This document shows, one piece after another, positions 33,897 through 43,385 of a stretch of DNA of 64,000 nt; position 1 is the stretch's first letter; each line of letters opens with the position of its first letter. The notes beneath the pieces were generated by a model. The model saw only the letters and a list, made by a program, of their open reading frames with translations. It was not told the DNA's origin and searched no databases. The position numbers were made by a program, and so were the translations under genes. The DNA comes from JBBBNV01 sp037137075 (GTDB lineage: Bacteria; Bacillota; Bacilli; Paenibacillales; NBRC-103111): assembly GCF_037137075.1 (NCBI RefSeq), contig NZ_JBBBNV010000019.1, forward strand, positions 1 through 64,000, in the 5' to 3' direction.

Positions 33897-35453
33897 ATGT
33901 TGACTACAACAGCATCGGCTAGAGAGGATCACGGGACAGAGGGCCGGCTTCGGCAGGTGGAACGGTGGGGAATGGTGGAAATGGCCGTTCCCGCAGCAAG
34001 CGGTAATTCGGAACAGGGGGATACCGGCGTTTCTCTGGTAAAAGCTATTTTTTCCAACGGCAACCGGAAACGGGAGGTCGCAGCTTTTACCGGCAGCAAT
34101 GGGGAACAAATCGTCCGGTTTATGCCGGGTGAAGAAGGGGAATGGACTTATTCCATTTGGCAGGGACAGCAGAACGGAGCCGGGCAAGCCGGGTCGGATT
34201 TGCAGCAAATTCAAGTCGGCAGCTTTATTTGCACACCTCCGTCGGCGGGCAACCGCGGACCTGTGCAGGTCGTCGGCAAAGCAGCATTTGCTTATGCTGA
34301 TGGAACACCATATGTGCCGATTGGCACCACAAGCCTGGAGTGGTACAAGGGGGAACAGGCGGAGGCGACACTTGCTTCCTTGCAGGACGCGTCCTTTACC
34401 AAGCTGCGGATGCGGGTGGATGCAGCCGGCTTGGATCAGCTGGAGGCTGCGATTATCCGGCTGTCTGCGCTTGGAATTGAAGCGGAGCTGCTGCTGGATT
34501 GCAGCGAAGGCGGACCGGAAGCGGCACAGCTGGTGCGGGAAACGGTCAGCCGTCTTGCGGCATACCGGAATGTATGGTGGACCCTTCTCCTGAACGAAGC
34601 GGGAACGCCGGCCAAGGAACGGGCTGAACTGCTGCGGCTTATACAGGCTCATGACGCATACGGCCATCTGCTGACGATACATACAGCGAATCCGTTTGCC
34701 GATTTCTCGGTGCCTGCCATTAGCCATGTGAGCTTGATTTGTACGGATGCGAGCCAGGTTTCGCGTTACGCGGAATTGCATGGCAAACCGGTTATTTTGG
34801 ACCAGTGCGGCAGCGAGGGGGATGCCCCGACAAGAATCGGCAGCTTACCGGCCGAGGAGCTTGTCAACCGCATATGGATCAGCATGTGCCGTGGCGGCTT
34901 TGCCGGGCATGGCGAAACCTTTGTCCGCGAGCATGGCGAAACCTGGCAGACACAAGGGGGCGCGTTGTCCGGAGAGTCTGCGCCGAGAATCGCCTTCCTG
35001 CGCAGTATTATGGAGGGGGCTCCGACACACCTGCGTTATATGCCCGAGTATTACGACGCTCCGACGATTGGTGTCGATGGCGAGTACTATTTGCAGTACC
35101 ACATTATTCACCGCTTCCCGTATAAGCAGCTGCGTGTGCCGGAAGGCCGTTATAAGGTGGAGCTGATTGATGTATGGAATATGACCGTAACCGAGTTGCC
35201 TGGCGAATTCACGGATAATATTAGTGTGCCGCTGCCGTCGAAGCGGTATCAGGCATTGCGTATTCGCAATCAGGCTGCAGCTGCGCAATCAGTCCGATAT
35301 GACTTGAATGCAGACCAGCCGTCAAAATTCGCTTCCAAAGCAGCTGCGAGCGGCACGTCAAGAAAAGGCGCAGCCGGAAACCGTCTGGAGGCTGACGATA
35401 ACTTTATTCGAGCGTCGGAACGTCCGAAGGCGGATCATGGCGAGCCGGATTGA
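33897..35453 (+). CDS. Divergent DUF5060/DUF4038-type protein, possibly inactive paralogue
   Basis: Product of 518 aa from ATG 33897 (GGAGGTG upstream), no signal peptide. It has the same three-domain layout as the hydrolases at 27320 and 35928 but is clearly diverged. NE is kept (TLLLNEAG, about residue 232), while the DECCYEG motif of the other two has become LDQCGSEG (about 300-307), and the HPYD loop is lost (LLLDCSEGG). A basic tail of about 55 residues follows the C-terminal domain. Loss of these residues suggests reduced or altered catalysis; it may bind sugars or be decaying. It follows the kinase by 103 bases. Confidence 0.7.
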   Translation: MLTTTASAREDHGTEGRLRQVERWGMVEMAVPAASGNSEQGDTGVSLVKAIFSNGNRKREVAAFTGSNGEQIVRFMPGEEGEWTYSIWQGQQNGAGQAGSDLQQIQVGSFICTPPSAGNRGPVQVVGKAAFAYADGTPYVPIGTTSLEWYKGEQAEATLASLQDASFTKLRMRVDAAGLDQLEAAIIRLSALGIEAELLLDCSEGGPEAAQLVRETVSRLAAYRNVWWTLLLNEAGTPAKERAELLRLIQAHDAYGHLLTIHTANPFADFSVPAISHVSLICTDASQVSRYAELHGKPVILDQCGSEGDAPTRIGSLPAEELVNRIWISMCRGGFAGHGETFVREHGETWQTQGGALSGESAPRIAFLRSIMEGAPTHLRYMPEYYDAPTIGVDGEYYLQYHIIHRFPYKQLRVPEGRYKVELIDVWNMTVTELPGEFTDNISVPLPSKRYQALRIRNQAAAAQSVRYDLNADQPSKFASKAAASGTSRKGAAGNRLEADDNFIRASERPKADHGEPD

Positions 35454-35927
35454 ACAATGGGCTGAACGGACGAAACGACGAAACAACGAAACAAACGAAA
35501 CAAACGAAACAAATGAAGCAGACCTGAACAGGCTGAACCCTCGTTAAGGTAGAAAAGTTGCTTAAATGCGCGGTGAACAAGAAGCCGGAGGCCGGATGAC
35601 AGGCGATGGGGTTCGACGTACCGCTTGGCGGCGCAGGAAGCTATGTCTTCCAGGATTCAGGTGCATAAAAGATGCGCGCGGGCGGTATGCTGCAATTCGT
35701 CTCTTGGCATATCCACGTGCAACTAGAAATCATCCGGTCCGGACATGCGGGAGAAGAATCCCCGCCCGTTCCAAGGCACCGGCTTCACGACCTTTCTGGA
35801 GAAAAAATTCGCAGCACGGCTCGCAAGCGGCAGGCTTTACCGGGTCATATCCGGCCTGCCTGAAGCTGCGTGCCGCAAGCGAAGCGATAAATGATAAATC
35901 ATGGACACGGTAGAAACGGAGGAGCTT
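35454..35927. other. Gap between hydrolase genes with short tandem repeats
   Basis: No credible gene. Bases 35470-35520 hold a short tandem repeat (see separate entry). The rest is unremarkable. The next gene has its own ribosome site but I see no clear promoter or terminator here. Confidence 0.45.
35470..35520 (+). repeat. Imperfect tandem repeat of a 9-bp unit (ACGAAACAA)
   Basis: About five consecutive units of the pattern CGAAACAAA, the first ones shortened by one or two bases and the last degenerating to TGAAGCAGA. It begins some 16 bases after the stop of the preceding gene. Such simple repeats vary in copy number through slippage; no function is apparent. Confidence 0.7.
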
Positions 35928-37373
35928 ATGACACACAGCGACAGCGTAATCCAAGCATTGGAGCCTGTACAGGTATGGGACCGGTTCGAACGGCGCTTTG
36001 ATGGCCCGGCGGAGGGGAACCCTTTTCAGGAGGTTACGTTTTATGCCGAGTTCTGCCATGGCAACCGGATTGTAGAGGCGGAAGGCTTTTATGATGGGGA
36101 CGGCGTGTACAAGCTGCGTTTTATGCCGGACGCCGAAGGGGTCTGGACGTATGTAACGCGGAGCAGCAGCCCGCAGCTGGACGGAATGCAGGGAAGCTTC
36201 CAGGCGGTGGCTGCACAGGGAGATAATCATGGGCCGGTCGTGGTCAAGGATGCCTACCGTTTTGAGTTTGCCGACGGCACGCCATACCTGCCTTTCGGAA
36301 CAACGCTTTATCATTGGGTGCATCACGAGAATGTGGCGGAGGAAGAGGAAACCTTGTCGGAGCTGGCGAAGGCCTCCTTCAATAAGGTCCGCATGTGCGT
36401 GCTGCCGACCGGGGATATGCATTCCCGTCAGCTGGCATTTGCGGGCAGCCGGACGGAAGGAGCGGACGTAACGCGCTTTAACCCGGCATTTTTCGCCCAT
36501 TTCGAAGCGCGTATTATGGATTTGCAGCGTCTGGGCATCGAAGCGGATATTATTTTGTTCCATCCGTATGACCAAGGCGTCTGGGGCTTCGAGCAATTGG
36601 AGCCGGAAACGGAAGATTTGTACCTGCGGTATGTGATTGCCCGCTTGTCCTCCTTCCGCAATGTATGGTGGTCGCTGGCCAACGAATTCGACTTCAATAA
36701 ATACAAATCAATGGAAAACTGGGATCGCGTATGCCAGGTGGTGAAACGCTTTGACCCGTACGGGCATCTGCTGTCCATTCATAACGGCACCAAAATGTAT
36801 GATTATACCAGAACAGCCACCTACGATTATTCCAAGCCTTGGATTACACATCAAAGTGTCCAGCACTGGGATTCCGGCCTGATGACGGAATGGATTGCCA
36901 CCCATAAGAAGCCGGTCGTGCTGGATGAATGCTGCTATGAGGGCAATGCCGCACGGCGCTGGGGCAATGTCCCGGGCGAAGAGCTGGTCAGCCGTTTCTG
37001 GGACAGCATGGTTCAGGGCGGTTATGCAGCCCATGGCGAGGTCGTCAACGAAAAATCGTGGATTTCACGTGGCGGAAAGCTGTATGGCGAGAGCCCGGAG
37101 CGGATTGCGTTCATGCGCAGCCTGATGGAGGAAGCATTGCCGGATTTGTGGAATCCGCCGGAGGAGCGCGCCTGCTTCTGGGAATATCTCGGGATAAACC
37201 GTCCGGCGAGCTGGGAGCTGGACCTGCCGGAAACGAAAGAGTATTACATTGATGTGGTTGACACTTGGAATATGAAGACAGAGCGGCTGGACGGAACTTA
37301 TCGCGGAAGCTGCACGATTCCTCTGCCTCGCCAGTCTTATCTGGCCCTGCGGGCTGTTGCGGCCGGGCAGTAA
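35928..37373 (+). CDS. DUF5060/DUF4038/DUF5605 glycoside hydrolase, apiosidase-like (second active-looking copy)
   Basis: Product of 481 aa from ATG 35928, chosen over ATG 35901 because GGAGGAGCTT directly precedes it. Same three domains as the protein at 27320: VWDRFERRFDGPAEGNPFQ, LPFGTTLYHWVHHENV, ADIILFHPYDQGVWGFEQL, WWSLANEFDF (about 249-252), VVLDECCYEGNAARRWGN (about 330). No signal peptide. Motif residues are all present, so it should be active. The two intact copies probably cleave different aglycone contexts of the same oligosaccharide. The GH78 gene follows by 50 bases. Confidence 0.8.
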   Translation: MTHSDSVIQALEPVQVWDRFERRFDGPAEGNPFQEVTFYAEFCHGNRIVEAEGFYDGDGVYKLRFMPDAEGVWTYVTRSSSPQLDGMQGSFQAVAAQGDNHGPVVVKDAYRFEFADGTPYLPFGTTLYHWVHHENVAEEEETLSELAKASFNKVRMCVLPTGDMHSRQLAFAGSRTEGADVTRFNPAFFAHFEARIMDLQRLGIEADIILFHPYDQGVWGFEQLEPETEDLYLRYVIARLSSFRNVWWSLANEFDFNKYKSMENWDRVCQVVKRFDPYGHLLSIHNGTKMYDYTRTATYDYSKPWITHQSVQHWDSGLMTEWIATHKKPVVLDECCYEGNAARRWGNVPGEELVSRFWDSMVQGGYAAHGEVVNEKSWISRGGKLYGESPERIAFMRSLMEEALPDLWNPPEERACFWEYLGINRPASWELDLPETKEYYIDVVDTWNMKTERLDGTYRGSCTIPLPRQSYLALRAVAAGQ

Positions 37374-37423
37374 TCGCTCCGGCAAGCCATGCCCAGGACA
37401 AAATACAAGGAGGAGCACGAAGC

Positions 37424-40078
37424 ATGAGTGTAGTCATACGCCGTCTGCGTGTGGAATCAATGGACCGGCCCTTAGGGCTGGATACGCTTCAGCCCCGGTT
37501 CAGCTGGATGTTGGAGTCCGATGAGGCTTCGCAGCGCCAGGGAGCTTACCGGATTTTGGCCGCGACCCGGGAAGAGCTGCTAGCACAGGATCAAGGGGAC
37601 GTCTGGGATAGCGGCAAGGTAGACTCGGACCGGTCGATACAGGTTGTGTATGAAGGCAGCCCGCTGGCATCTGGCCGTGTCTATTATTGGAAGGTTCAAG
37701 TGTGGGATGCAGCCGGACGCGCCTCTGCATGGAGCGAGGTGTCCAGCTGGTCGATGGGACTGCTCCATGCCGGGGACTGGCAGGGCGACTGGATTGGCTG
37801 TACTGTAGATGAAGAGGAGGAGCTGCCGCCGGCCTTGTATTTGCGCAAGGAGTTTGCGGCGGATAAAGCAGTGGAACAGGCGGTTCTGTATGCCACAGCC
37901 TTAGGCGTATATGAGCTCCATCTGAACGGCAGCCGGGTTAGCGGGGATTATTTTGCGCCGGGCTGGACCGACTACAATATCCGCGCTCAATATCAAACCT
38001 ATGATGTAACGGCTCAGATCCAGGCAGGCGGCAATGCAATTGGCGCCATACTCGGCACGGGCTGGTATGCCGGACACGTCGGCATGATGGGCCGCCGTAT
38101 TTATGGCACAAGTCCGAGTTTGCTCGTGCAATTGGAGCTTCATTATACAGACGGGACCAGCAGCCGTATTGTGTCCGACGGGACATGGACGATGAATACC
38201 GGACCCATTCAGTATTCCGATATGCTCATGGGAGAAACCTATGATGCCCGTAAGGCATGGCCGGATTGGAATAAAACGGGCTTCGCAGCAGAGGGCTGGC
38301 GGCCGGCGGAGAAGCTTGCCTCGTATTCAGGCCTGCTCGTTTCCCAGCCGGATAAGGGTGTGCGCGTTACGGAATCACTGACTCCGGTGAAAATCTGGAA
38401 GACGGCTCGCGGCACGTATATGGCAGATATGGGCCAAAATATGGTGGGCTGGATTCGGCTGCAGGTCAGCGGGCCGGCGGGAACACGCGTGAAGGTCGGC
38501 CACGCCGAAATGATTCAGGAAGACGACACCCTGTACATTGAAAATCTGCGCCGTGCGATTCAGGAGGATATTTATGTGCTGCGCGGGGAGGGCGTGGAGG
38601 TTTGCGAGCCTCACTTCACCTTCCACGGGTTCCGGTATGTGGAGGTGGAAGGCTATCCGGGAGAGCTGACGGCAGACCTCATTACGGGTCAAGCGGCTCA
38701 TTCCGACACCCCGCCAACCGGCACCCTGGAAACGTCCGATGCCATGGTGAACCGTCTTATCAGCAACATTCGTTGGGGCCAGCGGGGCAATTATTTGAGC
38801 GTGCCGACTGACTGTCCGCAGCGGGATGAGCGTCTGGGCTGGTCCGGCGATGCGCAAATCTTCATCCGTACAGCAGCTTACAATATGGACGTTTCGCGTT
38901 TCTTCATGAAATATATGACAGACATGACAGACTTTCAAACACCGGAGGGCGCATTTCCGGATGTAGCGCCGGATGCGGGCTGGTTTGCCTGGAAGCAGGT
39001 CCGTGTCGAGTGGTTTGCGCCGGACAATGCCGGATGGGGCGATGCGGGAATTATTATCCCTTGGACCCTGTACCTGATGTATGAGGATCGGCGCATTCTG
39101 GAAGCGAACTACGAGGCGATGAAAAAATGGGTCGGTTATTTGAAATCGACAACAACCGATCTCATCCGTCCGGATTATGCCGACTACGGCGACTGGTTGT
39201 CCATCAATGCGGATACGCCGAAGGATGTGCTGGCGACAGCTTATTTCGCCTACAGTACAGCCCTATTCGCCCGAATCGCCGGCATTCTCGGTCGCCGCGA
39301 GGATGAGGCGAGCTACCGCAAGCTGTTTGATGACATCTGCGCCGCATTTGTCGGGCGATATGTGAACGAGCAGGGAATCATCGAAGGCGACACGCAAACG
39401 GTCTATGTGCTGGCCCTGTACTTTGATCTGCTTCCGCCCGATCTGAAAAAGCTTGCGATTCAGCGCTTGGAGCAGCTTATTCATGAAAATGATGACCATT
39501 TGTCCACGGGCTTTCTGGGCGTCGGTTACTTGCTGCCGGTCCTTACGGAGAACGGCTTAAACGATTTGGCCTACACGCTGCTGCATCAGGATTCGTTCCC
39601 GTCCTGGCTGTACTCCGTTAAGCACGGGGCAACAACCATCTGGGAGCGTTGGGACGGCTGGACCGAAACGGAAGGCTTCCAAACTCCGGGAATGAACTCC
39701 TTCAATCACTACTCGCTTGGCTCGGTGGGGGAATGGATGTACCGGTACATGGCCGGGATCGATACGGAGCCGGCACAGCCCGGCTTCAAGCACATTGTGA
39801 TTCATCCTCGTCCGGGCGGCAAGCTGACCTGGGTGAAGGCGGAGCTGGACAGCAGCTACGGCCTGATTCAGTCGGCTTGGAAGCTGGAGGAAGACCGTTT
39901 TGTCTTGAATGTGACGGTTCCGGTTAACACGACCGCTACGGTCTATGTGCCTCAAGAAGTGATCGCCGCCCCAGAAGGCGCGGAGGAGCTGGGTATCTTG
40001 GCGGACAAACGTATCTACCGCATCGGCTCGGGCCGCTATGAGTTCAGCAGCAAGCTCGCTGCCTGCGTAAAAGGATAA
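37424..40078 (+). CDS. Alpha-L-rhamnosidase, GH78
   Basis: Product of 884 aa from ATG 37424 (GGAGGAGCACGAAGC upstream), no signal peptide. The order is N-terminal beta domain (LRVESMDRPLGLDTLQPRFSW), carbohydrate-binding-like domain (GDWQGDWIGC...YFAPGWTDYNIR), second beta domain, then an (alpha/alpha)6 barrel with SVPTDCPQRDERLGWSGDAQ (about residues 457-476, region of the general acid) and TTIWERWDGWTE (about 736-747, region of the general base). A C-terminal beta domain ends the protein. Removes terminal alpha-L-rhamnose from oligosaccharides in the cytoplasm. The length is typical of GH78. The next gene starts 16 bases on. Confidence 0.92.
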   Translation: MSVVIRRLRVESMDRPLGLDTLQPRFSWMLESDEASQRQGAYRILAATREELLAQDQGDVWDSGKVDSDRSIQVVYEGSPLASGRVYYWKVQVWDAAGRASAWSEVSSWSMGLLHAGDWQGDWIGCTVDEEEELPPALYLRKEFAADKAVEQAVLYATALGVYELHLNGSRVSGDYFAPGWTDYNIRAQYQTYDVTAQIQAGGNAIGAILGTGWYAGHVGMMGRRIYGTSPSLLVQLELHYTDGTSSRIVSDGTWTMNTGPIQYSDMLMGETYDARKAWPDWNKTGFAAEGWRPAEKLASYSGLLVSQPDKGVRVTESLTPVKIWKTARGTYMADMGQNMVGWIRLQVSGPAGTRVKVGHAEMIQEDDTLYIENLRRAIQEDIYVLRGEGVEVCEPHFTFHGFRYVEVEGYPGELTADLITGQAAHSDTPPTGTLETSDAMVNRLISNIRWGQRGNYLSVPTDCPQRDERLGWSGDAQIFIRTAAYNMDVSRFFMKYMTDMTDFQTPEGAFPDVAPDAGWFAWKQVRVEWFAPDNAGWGDAGIIIPWTLYLMYEDRRILEANYEAMKKWVGYLKSTTTDLIRPDYADYGDWLSINADTPKDVLATAYFAYSTALFARIAGILGRREDEASYRKLFDDICAAFVGRYVNEQGIIEGDTQTVYVLALYFDLLPPDLKKLAIQRLEQLIHENDDHLSTGFLGVGYLLPVLTENGLNDLAYTLLHQDSFPSWLYSVKHGATTIWERWDGWTETEGFQTPGMNSFNHYSLGSVGEWMYRYMAGIDTEPAQPGFKHIVIHPRPGGKLTWVKAELDSSYGLIQSAWKLEEDRFVLNVTVPVNTTATVYVPQEVIAAPEGAEELGILADKRIYRIGSGRYEFSSKLAACVKG

Positions 40079-40094
40079 AGGAGAACTACAAACT

Positions 40095-41372
40095 ATGAAT
40101 GTTATTCAGCCAGAATATGCGGCTTCGCTGCGGGAATTTATCCGCAGCCAGGCTCATCTAACCTTGAAAGAACCGACCCATTTTCTGAAGCATCCGTTTG
40201 TCGATCCCGGTTCGGTATATGACGGCAACTTGTGGGATTGGGATTCCTTTTGGGCGGTGTACGCCCTGCTCAACCTGGCCGAGAATCAGGAGGAGGAAGC
40301 GCATTACCTGCGATTTGCCAAAGGAAACATTCACAACTTCATGGATCATCAGCTCGACGACGGGTACATTCCGATGATGATCATGAAGGAAGCCGAGGGC
40401 GTGACAGAGCCTTACCTCATTACCAAGCACAAGGAAGGCGTCATTCTGAATATGCACAAGCCGTTTTTGTGCCAGCAAATCGCCCTCATCAGCGGGGTTA
40501 GCGGAGATTTCGAATGGGTGCGTCACTATGCGGACAAGCTGGAGGCTTATTTCGCATGCTATGACCGTTATTATTACCATGAGCATACCGGCTTGTACGT
40601 ATGGGCGGACGATGTCATGATTGGCATGGACAACGATCCGGCTACGTTCGGGCGTCCCCGGTTTTCCACGGCCAATATGTACTTGAACGGCTTCATGGTC
40701 AGCGAGCTGAAAGCCATGGCGCTCATCATGGGCAAGCTGGGCCGGGAGGAGCGAGCGGCTCATTACCAAGCCAAGGCGGAAGCGCTGCAGGCCGCCATTC
40801 AGGAAGAATGCTGGGATAAACGGGACAAGTTTTTCTATTCCGTGGATGTGGATATCAAGACCCGGGCCTACGACTGGTTCCACCAGGGGCTGGGCGTGTT
40901 CTGGAAAACGCTCCCGATCAAAATCCGTGCCTGGACCGGCTTTCTGCCGCTTTGGTCCGGTGTGGCGAATGCTGCGCAAGCGGCGTATTTGGCACAAACC
41001 CACGCGGTGGATCAGAACACATTTGCGAGCAGCTTCGGCATTCGGACGCTGTCGCGGGATGAGAAGATGTATGATCTTTCAGTAACGAATAACCCGTCGA
41101 ACTGGCTGGGGCCTATATGGATTGTGTCCAATTATGTGGTATTCCGCGGGTTGATGAATTACGGCTTCCACGAGGAGGCAGGGGAAATTTGCCGGGCCAC
41201 TGTGGACCTGCTCGGAAGCGATCTTCAGAAAACAGGAACACTGCATGAGTACTACAATCCGGAAACCGGGGAGCCTGTCATGAATGGCGGTTTCCTGAAC
41301 TGGAATCTGCTGGTGCTGAATATGATTGACGAATGGAACGGCAAAGAGCCGCTTAGCCGGTTTTTGGCCTAG
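40095..41372 (+). CDS. MGH1-like / trehalase-type (alpha/alpha)6-barrel glycoside hydrolase
   Basis: Product of 425 aa without signal peptide, of the GH37/GH63/mannosylglycerate-hydrolase superfamily. Visible: DGNLWDWDSFWAVYALLNL (about residues 43-61), MIGMDNDPATF (about 175-185, holding the likely acid Asp), TANMYLNGFMVSELKAMA, NPSNWLGPIWIVSNYVVFRG, and LHEYYNPETGEPVMNGGFLNWN (about 383-404, likely base Glu). Substrate not known; an alpha-linked hexose of the imported glycan is a reasonable guess. RBS AAAGGAGAA. The operon may pause here, since 357 bases separate it from the next gene. Confidence 0.8.
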   Translation: MNVIQPEYAASLREFIRSQAHLTLKEPTHFLKHPFVDPGSVYDGNLWDWDSFWAVYALLNLAENQEEEAHYLRFAKGNIHNFMDHQLDDGYIPMMIMKEAEGVTEPYLITKHKEGVILNMHKPFLCQQIALISGVSGDFEWVRHYADKLEAYFACYDRYYYHEHTGLYVWADDVMIGMDNDPATFGRPRFSTANMYLNGFMVSELKAMALIMGKLGREERAAHYQAKAEALQAAIQEECWDKRDKFFYSVDVDIKTRAYDWFHQGLGVFWKTLPIKIRAWTGFLPLWSGVANAAQAAYLAQTHAVDQNTFASSFGIRTLSRDEKMYDLSVTNNPSNWLGPIWIVSNYVVFRGLMNYGFHEEAGEICRATVDLLGSDLQKTGTLHEYYNPETGEPVMNGGFLNWNLLVLNMIDEWNGKEPLSRFLA

Positions 41373-41729
41373 AGCACCTCGTTGTCAGACCCTATGCCGG
41401 GCGATGATAGCCGAAGCCGAAGCCGGCTTGTACCATTTGAAAAGCAACAAGCGGAAGTGACGAGCTAACGTGTTATTCAAACAGAGCTGCTTTTTCCCGG
41501 CAGCGAGACCTCAGTAGACGGACTGTACGACTAGAACATCAGCCGGATTGCGCCATGGCGCACCTGAGCGGCCCATCCGGAGCATCCGTCTGGTCTGTGC
41601 AGAACGATTGCCTGCAGTTTCCGCGCTGTGGAAAAAGACGGGTTTGTTCCCGTGGCTTGCTGAATTTCCGTCTCGTTTCTTCATGTGCAACGTTTACCGG
41701 TTCATAGAAATACATTGCAGGAGGTAATC
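41373..41729. other. Gene-free stretch before the DUF1593 gene
   Basis: No gene or clear terminator. A separate promoter for the second half of the locus could lie here, but I could not identify convincing -35/-10 boxes. Confidence 0.4.
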
Positions 41730-43103
41730 ATGTACCCAGACGAAACAAATGCCAAGCCGCGAGTTCTTGTTCTGACCGACATCGAGAATGAACCGGATGA
41801 CGCCATGTCTTTGGTCCGTTTTCTTACTTACTCGAATCATTGGGACGTCGAGGGTCTTGTCGCTACCACATCCATCCATCTGAAGGATAAAACTGCCGCA
41901 TGGCGTATTCAGGATATCGTTCGTGCCTACAGCCAGGTTCGTGATCAACTGGAACAGCATGAATCCGGTTTTCCGGATGGCGAGTATCTGCTATCGATCA
42001 TTAAAGAAGGGCTTCCTCTCTACGGGTTGGAAGGAGTAGGCGCGGATAAGGATTCTTCGGGCTCTGAACTGCTGATCTCGGCTGTCGATCGCGACGATCC
42101 GCGTCCGTTATGGGTGCTTGTCTGGGGGGGACCGAACGTCCTCGCGCAGGCGCTCTGGAAAATTCGGGCTACCCGTTCGGCGCAGGAGCTCGATCAATTC
42201 GTCTCGCGGGTACGGGTGTACGCCATTTCCGACCAAGACGATTCAGGTCCTTGGATGCGGAAGGAGTTCCCCGGCTTGTTCTACATCGCCAGTCCAGGCT
42301 TTCATAGCGGCGGAGCGTATCATTTCGCCACCTGGAGCGGGATTAGCGGCGATCAGTTTCATGGCCGGTTTACCGGTGCCGACTTCAGTATCGTCGACAA
42401 TCCATGGTTAGATGAGCATATCCGCTGCAAGGGACCGCTTGGCGCTCAATACCCGCAGGCTACCTTCCTCATGGAAGGTGACACGCCGACTTTCCTGTAT
42501 CTTATCAATAATGGTCTAGGCCACCCCGAACACCCCGATTGGGGGAGCTGGGGAGGACGTTATGAGCTGTATACCCCGCCTACGCAGAAAAGCTTCCTGG
42601 AGCCGGAGACACGGCCTTTCTGGAGTGATGCCGCTGACGAGGTTCTGGGTGTTGACGGCAACTGGCACACCAGCAATAAAGCGACCATTTGGCGTTGGCG
42701 CGAAGCGTTTCAAAATGATTTTTCGGCACGTATGGACTGGACGATCAAAGCTTATGCCGAGGCTAACCATCCGCCTGTTCCCAGGCTGGGCCACCCGGCC
42801 GAGCTGTCGGCTAAGCCCGGTGAACGCGTTGATCTGAGTGCTGAAGGCTCCTTTGACCCGGACGGCGACACGCTTTCGTATCAGTGGTTTTATTACGATG
42901 AGGCAGGCACCTTTACCACATCCTCGGCCCGTACCGGGGCTCCCGTCCCGATTCAGGATGCCGACAAGCAAAAAGCCTGGTTTACCGTCCCGACGGAGCG
43001 TGTCCTGCGCAATGGCACCATGCACATCATTCTTGCCGTCACCGATAACGGCAGTCCGGCTCTGACTCGTTACCGGCGTGTGATTGTAAACGTCGAAGGA
43101 TGA
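41730..43103 (+). CDS. DUF1593 nucleoside-hydrolase-fold protein with C-terminal Ig-like domain
   Basis: Product of 457 aa from ATG 41730 (AGGAGGTAATC upstream), no signal peptide. The N-terminal domain (about 1-330) begins PRVLVLTDIENEPDDAMSLVRFL, the aspartate cluster that binds calcium in nucleoside hydrolases, followed by VWGGPNVLAQALWKI and YAISDQDDSGPWMR. The C-terminal part (AELSAKPGERVDLSAEGSFDPDGDTLSYQWFYY) is a PKD/Ig-like beta domain. DUF1593 proteins are common in plant-glycan loci; their substrates are unproven, with glycosidic or ester cleavage of decorated sugars suggested. Confidence 0.8.
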   Translation: MYPDETNAKPRVLVLTDIENEPDDAMSLVRFLTYSNHWDVEGLVATTSIHLKDKTAAWRIQDIVRAYSQVRDQLEQHESGFPDGEYLLSIIKEGLPLYGLEGVGADKDSSGSELLISAVDRDDPRPLWVLVWGGPNVLAQALWKIRATRSAQELDQFVSRVRVYAISDQDDSGPWMRKEFPGLFYIASPGFHSGGAYHFATWSGISGDQFHGRFTGADFSIVDNPWLDEHIRCKGPLGAQYPQATFLMEGDTPTFLYLINNGLGHPEHPDWGSWGGRYELYTPPTQKSFLEPETRPFWSDAADEVLGVDGNWHTSNKATIWRWREAFQNDFSARMDWTIKAYAEANHPPVPRLGHPAELSAKPGERVDLSAEGSFDPDGDTLSYQWFYYDEAGTFTTSSARTGAPVPIQDADKQKAWFTVPTERVLRNGTMHIILAVTDNGSPALTRYRRVIVNVEG

Positions 43104-43289
43104 AATGTGAATCCCTCTGTCCTGCTGGCGCGGGCAGGGGGATTGCTTGCTTTGTTGGCCCAAGAATGGGCCGGCGGCGGGCTGTGGGACATTTGCATCG
43201 TCTGGGAAAAATGCATCATCGGCCTTTCTGTGGGAAAAATGAATCGTCCTTTCCGGTATCGGTTCTTTCCTCCGGCTTCCCGCTGTACC

Positions 43290-43324
43290 TATAATGAGCA
43301 CAGCAGGAAATGTAAGCGCTGTCT
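43290..43324 (+). promoter_or_regulatory. Promoter -10 with overlapping downstream cre site
   Basis: TATAAT at 43290-43295 (weak -35) is followed by TGTAAGCGCTGTCT at 43311-43324, which matches the cre consensus at 13 of 14 positions. CcpA bound there would block initiation. This would give the second transporter its own glucose-repressed promoter. Confidence 0.5.
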
Positions 43325-43385
43325 TAACGTCGAATAGCGAAGCAGCAGACTTGCATGCCGCACCACACAGAAAGGAGGAATTTCT

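Noticed and set aside
35566..35913. A 115-codon frame between two hydrolase genes.
   Set aside because: Arg/Pro/Ala-rich composition typical of a non-coding frame in GC-rich DNA, no ribosome site and no known motif.
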